Positions 63,170 to 64,000 of a DNA stretch of 64,000 nt are shown here, one piece after another. A model generated the notes under the pieces. That model was given only the letters and a program-made list of their open reading frames with translations. It did no database searches and had not been told where the DNA came from. This DNA comes from Biomphalaria glabrata. Its lineage: Eukaryota; Mollusca; Gastropoda; Planorbidae. The stretch's first letter is position 1, and each line of letters starts with the position of its first letter. The DNA lies in contig NC_074720.1 in assembly GCF_947242115.1 (NCBI RefSeq), positions 10,108,645-10,172,644 of the forward strand, read 5' to 3'. Made by a program: the position numbers and the translations under genes.

Positions 63170-63962
63170 AAACTATTTTTTTTTTTTTTTGCATTCTTTG
63201 AAAGTTCTAAAATATTATAATGTCGGAATTTCAATATCTTTTCTTGTTTCTGTGTTCAGACAGCACAAAACAAATAGCGGCTATCCCCTTTCGGGGGCCG
63301 TTAAATATATTTTTCACGCTTAAAAAAAAACACGATTACTCTCGTACATCACGGACGGCTGCCGGGGTTACGAAGAAAAGTAAATAGTTTGAATAGGGCA
63401 TATCTTAATTATTATAAATGAAGCAAGTCTACAATTTATATGATTTATTGAAAGTAAATGTCCCACTAAAAAGTCTTTTATAAAACAAATATTTGTAATT
63501 CTGTGAAGGTCGGATTCAAAGAAGTTTCTGGTTTCTGCACAGAAAAGTAAATTTATTAAGTTTATTTTCTGGCAGTACACCATTGAACGGTCGGATTGAT
63601 AAAGTAAATATAGAGCAAACCAGATAAAGACCTACAAACCAGTCAGTTCATTTTATACGTTTAAAACTTTATGTTAATTCTACTTTTATAGATCTATTAT
63701 TGAGTTTTAATTAGAAAGTTTATTATTGTTTGATATGTATACTGTGTTTAAAACTTTTATCATTTCCGCTAAGTATAAAATTATTTTAATTTTAAAAGAG
63801 AAACTATATTCATTTTGTATATAAACGTGTATCAGTGGACAACAATTCAGTATATATAGACATTTTGAACTATATAGAAAGGGCTAAGACAGAAACACAT
63901 AAACTATTCATTTTGAAAATTAGTTTGGGATAATTGCATTTATATGGGGGCACAAAGTCAGG
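63170..63962. other. AT-rich spacer
   Basis: T-run at 63177-63191; no gene seen. Confidence 0.4.
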
Positions 63963-64000
63963 GCGGTGCTGCGATTGGCTTCCGAAACGAGGGTTCCTAG
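63963..64000 (+). repeat. SINE S3-like head cut by the window end
   Basis: GCGGTGCTGCGATTGGCTTCCGAAACGAGGGTTCCTAG resembles the S3 head (GGCTTCCGAACCG). Only the first about 38 bp are visible. Confidence 0.5.

Noticed and set aside
1-64000. A bacterial-type operon, defence island or CRISPR array
   Set aside because: Gene density, introns, SINEs and LINEs show a eukaryotic genome. All regularly spaced repeats found are satellites or minisatellites without spacers.

Overview
The window looks like nuclear DNA of a gastropod mollusc, most likely a pulmonate freshwater snail of the Biomphalaria/Bulinus/Lymnaea kind. The reasons are a class A receptor of the gastropod lineage-expanded type, an invertebrate GT10 fucosyltransferase, a mollusc-like set of LINEs, tRNA-derived SINEs, Helitrons and 8-bp-TSD DNA elements, AT-rich spacer with dense TCTAGATC motifs, and introns with GT-AG borders. 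The species call is inference. No prokaryotic features, CRISPR arrays, rRNA or functional tRNA genes were seen.

Host genes are few. (1) A complete three-exon GPCR gene on + (13354-15591; 348 aa after splicing). (2) A two-coding-exon alpha-1,3-fucosyltransferase-like gene on + (41281-44874; 591 aa after splicing), whose 1.8-kb intron is full of repeats. (3) A tentative last exon on - at 1740-1832. A promoter-like stretch on - near 51.6 kb has no recognisable gene attached. The two confident genes show no functional link.

Mobile DNA fills most of the rest. The main item is a CR1-type LINE on - with an intact 1139-aa ORF (53715-57134). It carries, in order, a signal-peptide-like N-terminus, a canonical 2A ribosome-skipping motif (DVESNPGP), a PHD finger, an APE endonuclease and a reverse transcriptase. 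At least six 5'-truncated or fragmentary copies of its 3' end lie elsewhere (11.7, 19.5, 22.9, 39.1, 47.4 and 48.0 kb). There are also L2/Rex1-like, I/Nimbus-like and other LINE fragments, and a Gypsy relic at 3.6-5.9 kb and a solo LTR at 21.1 kb.

DNA elements include a Helitron-like family (six copies at 0.4, 25.2, 31.1, 33.1, 45.6 and 46.3 kb). Its longer copies carry, antisense, a hAT transposase dimerisation-domain fragment. Several elements show clear 8-bp TSDs and hAT-like ends (9.6, 17.1, 20.3, 22.1, 34.3 and 48.0 kb). A 2.7-kb element has TTAA flanks and no transposase (6.65-9.38 kb). Three tRNA-derived SINE families (called S1, S2 and S3 here) are scattered throughout, with minisatellites of 16, 21 and about 27 bp, hierarchical satellites inside DNA elements, and long (TA)n and polypurine tracts. 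Several unclassified interspersed repeats (called P, R4 and X here) recur three or more times. Nesting gives relative ages, for example a hAT MITE inside a LINE tail and a LINE tail inside a SINE.
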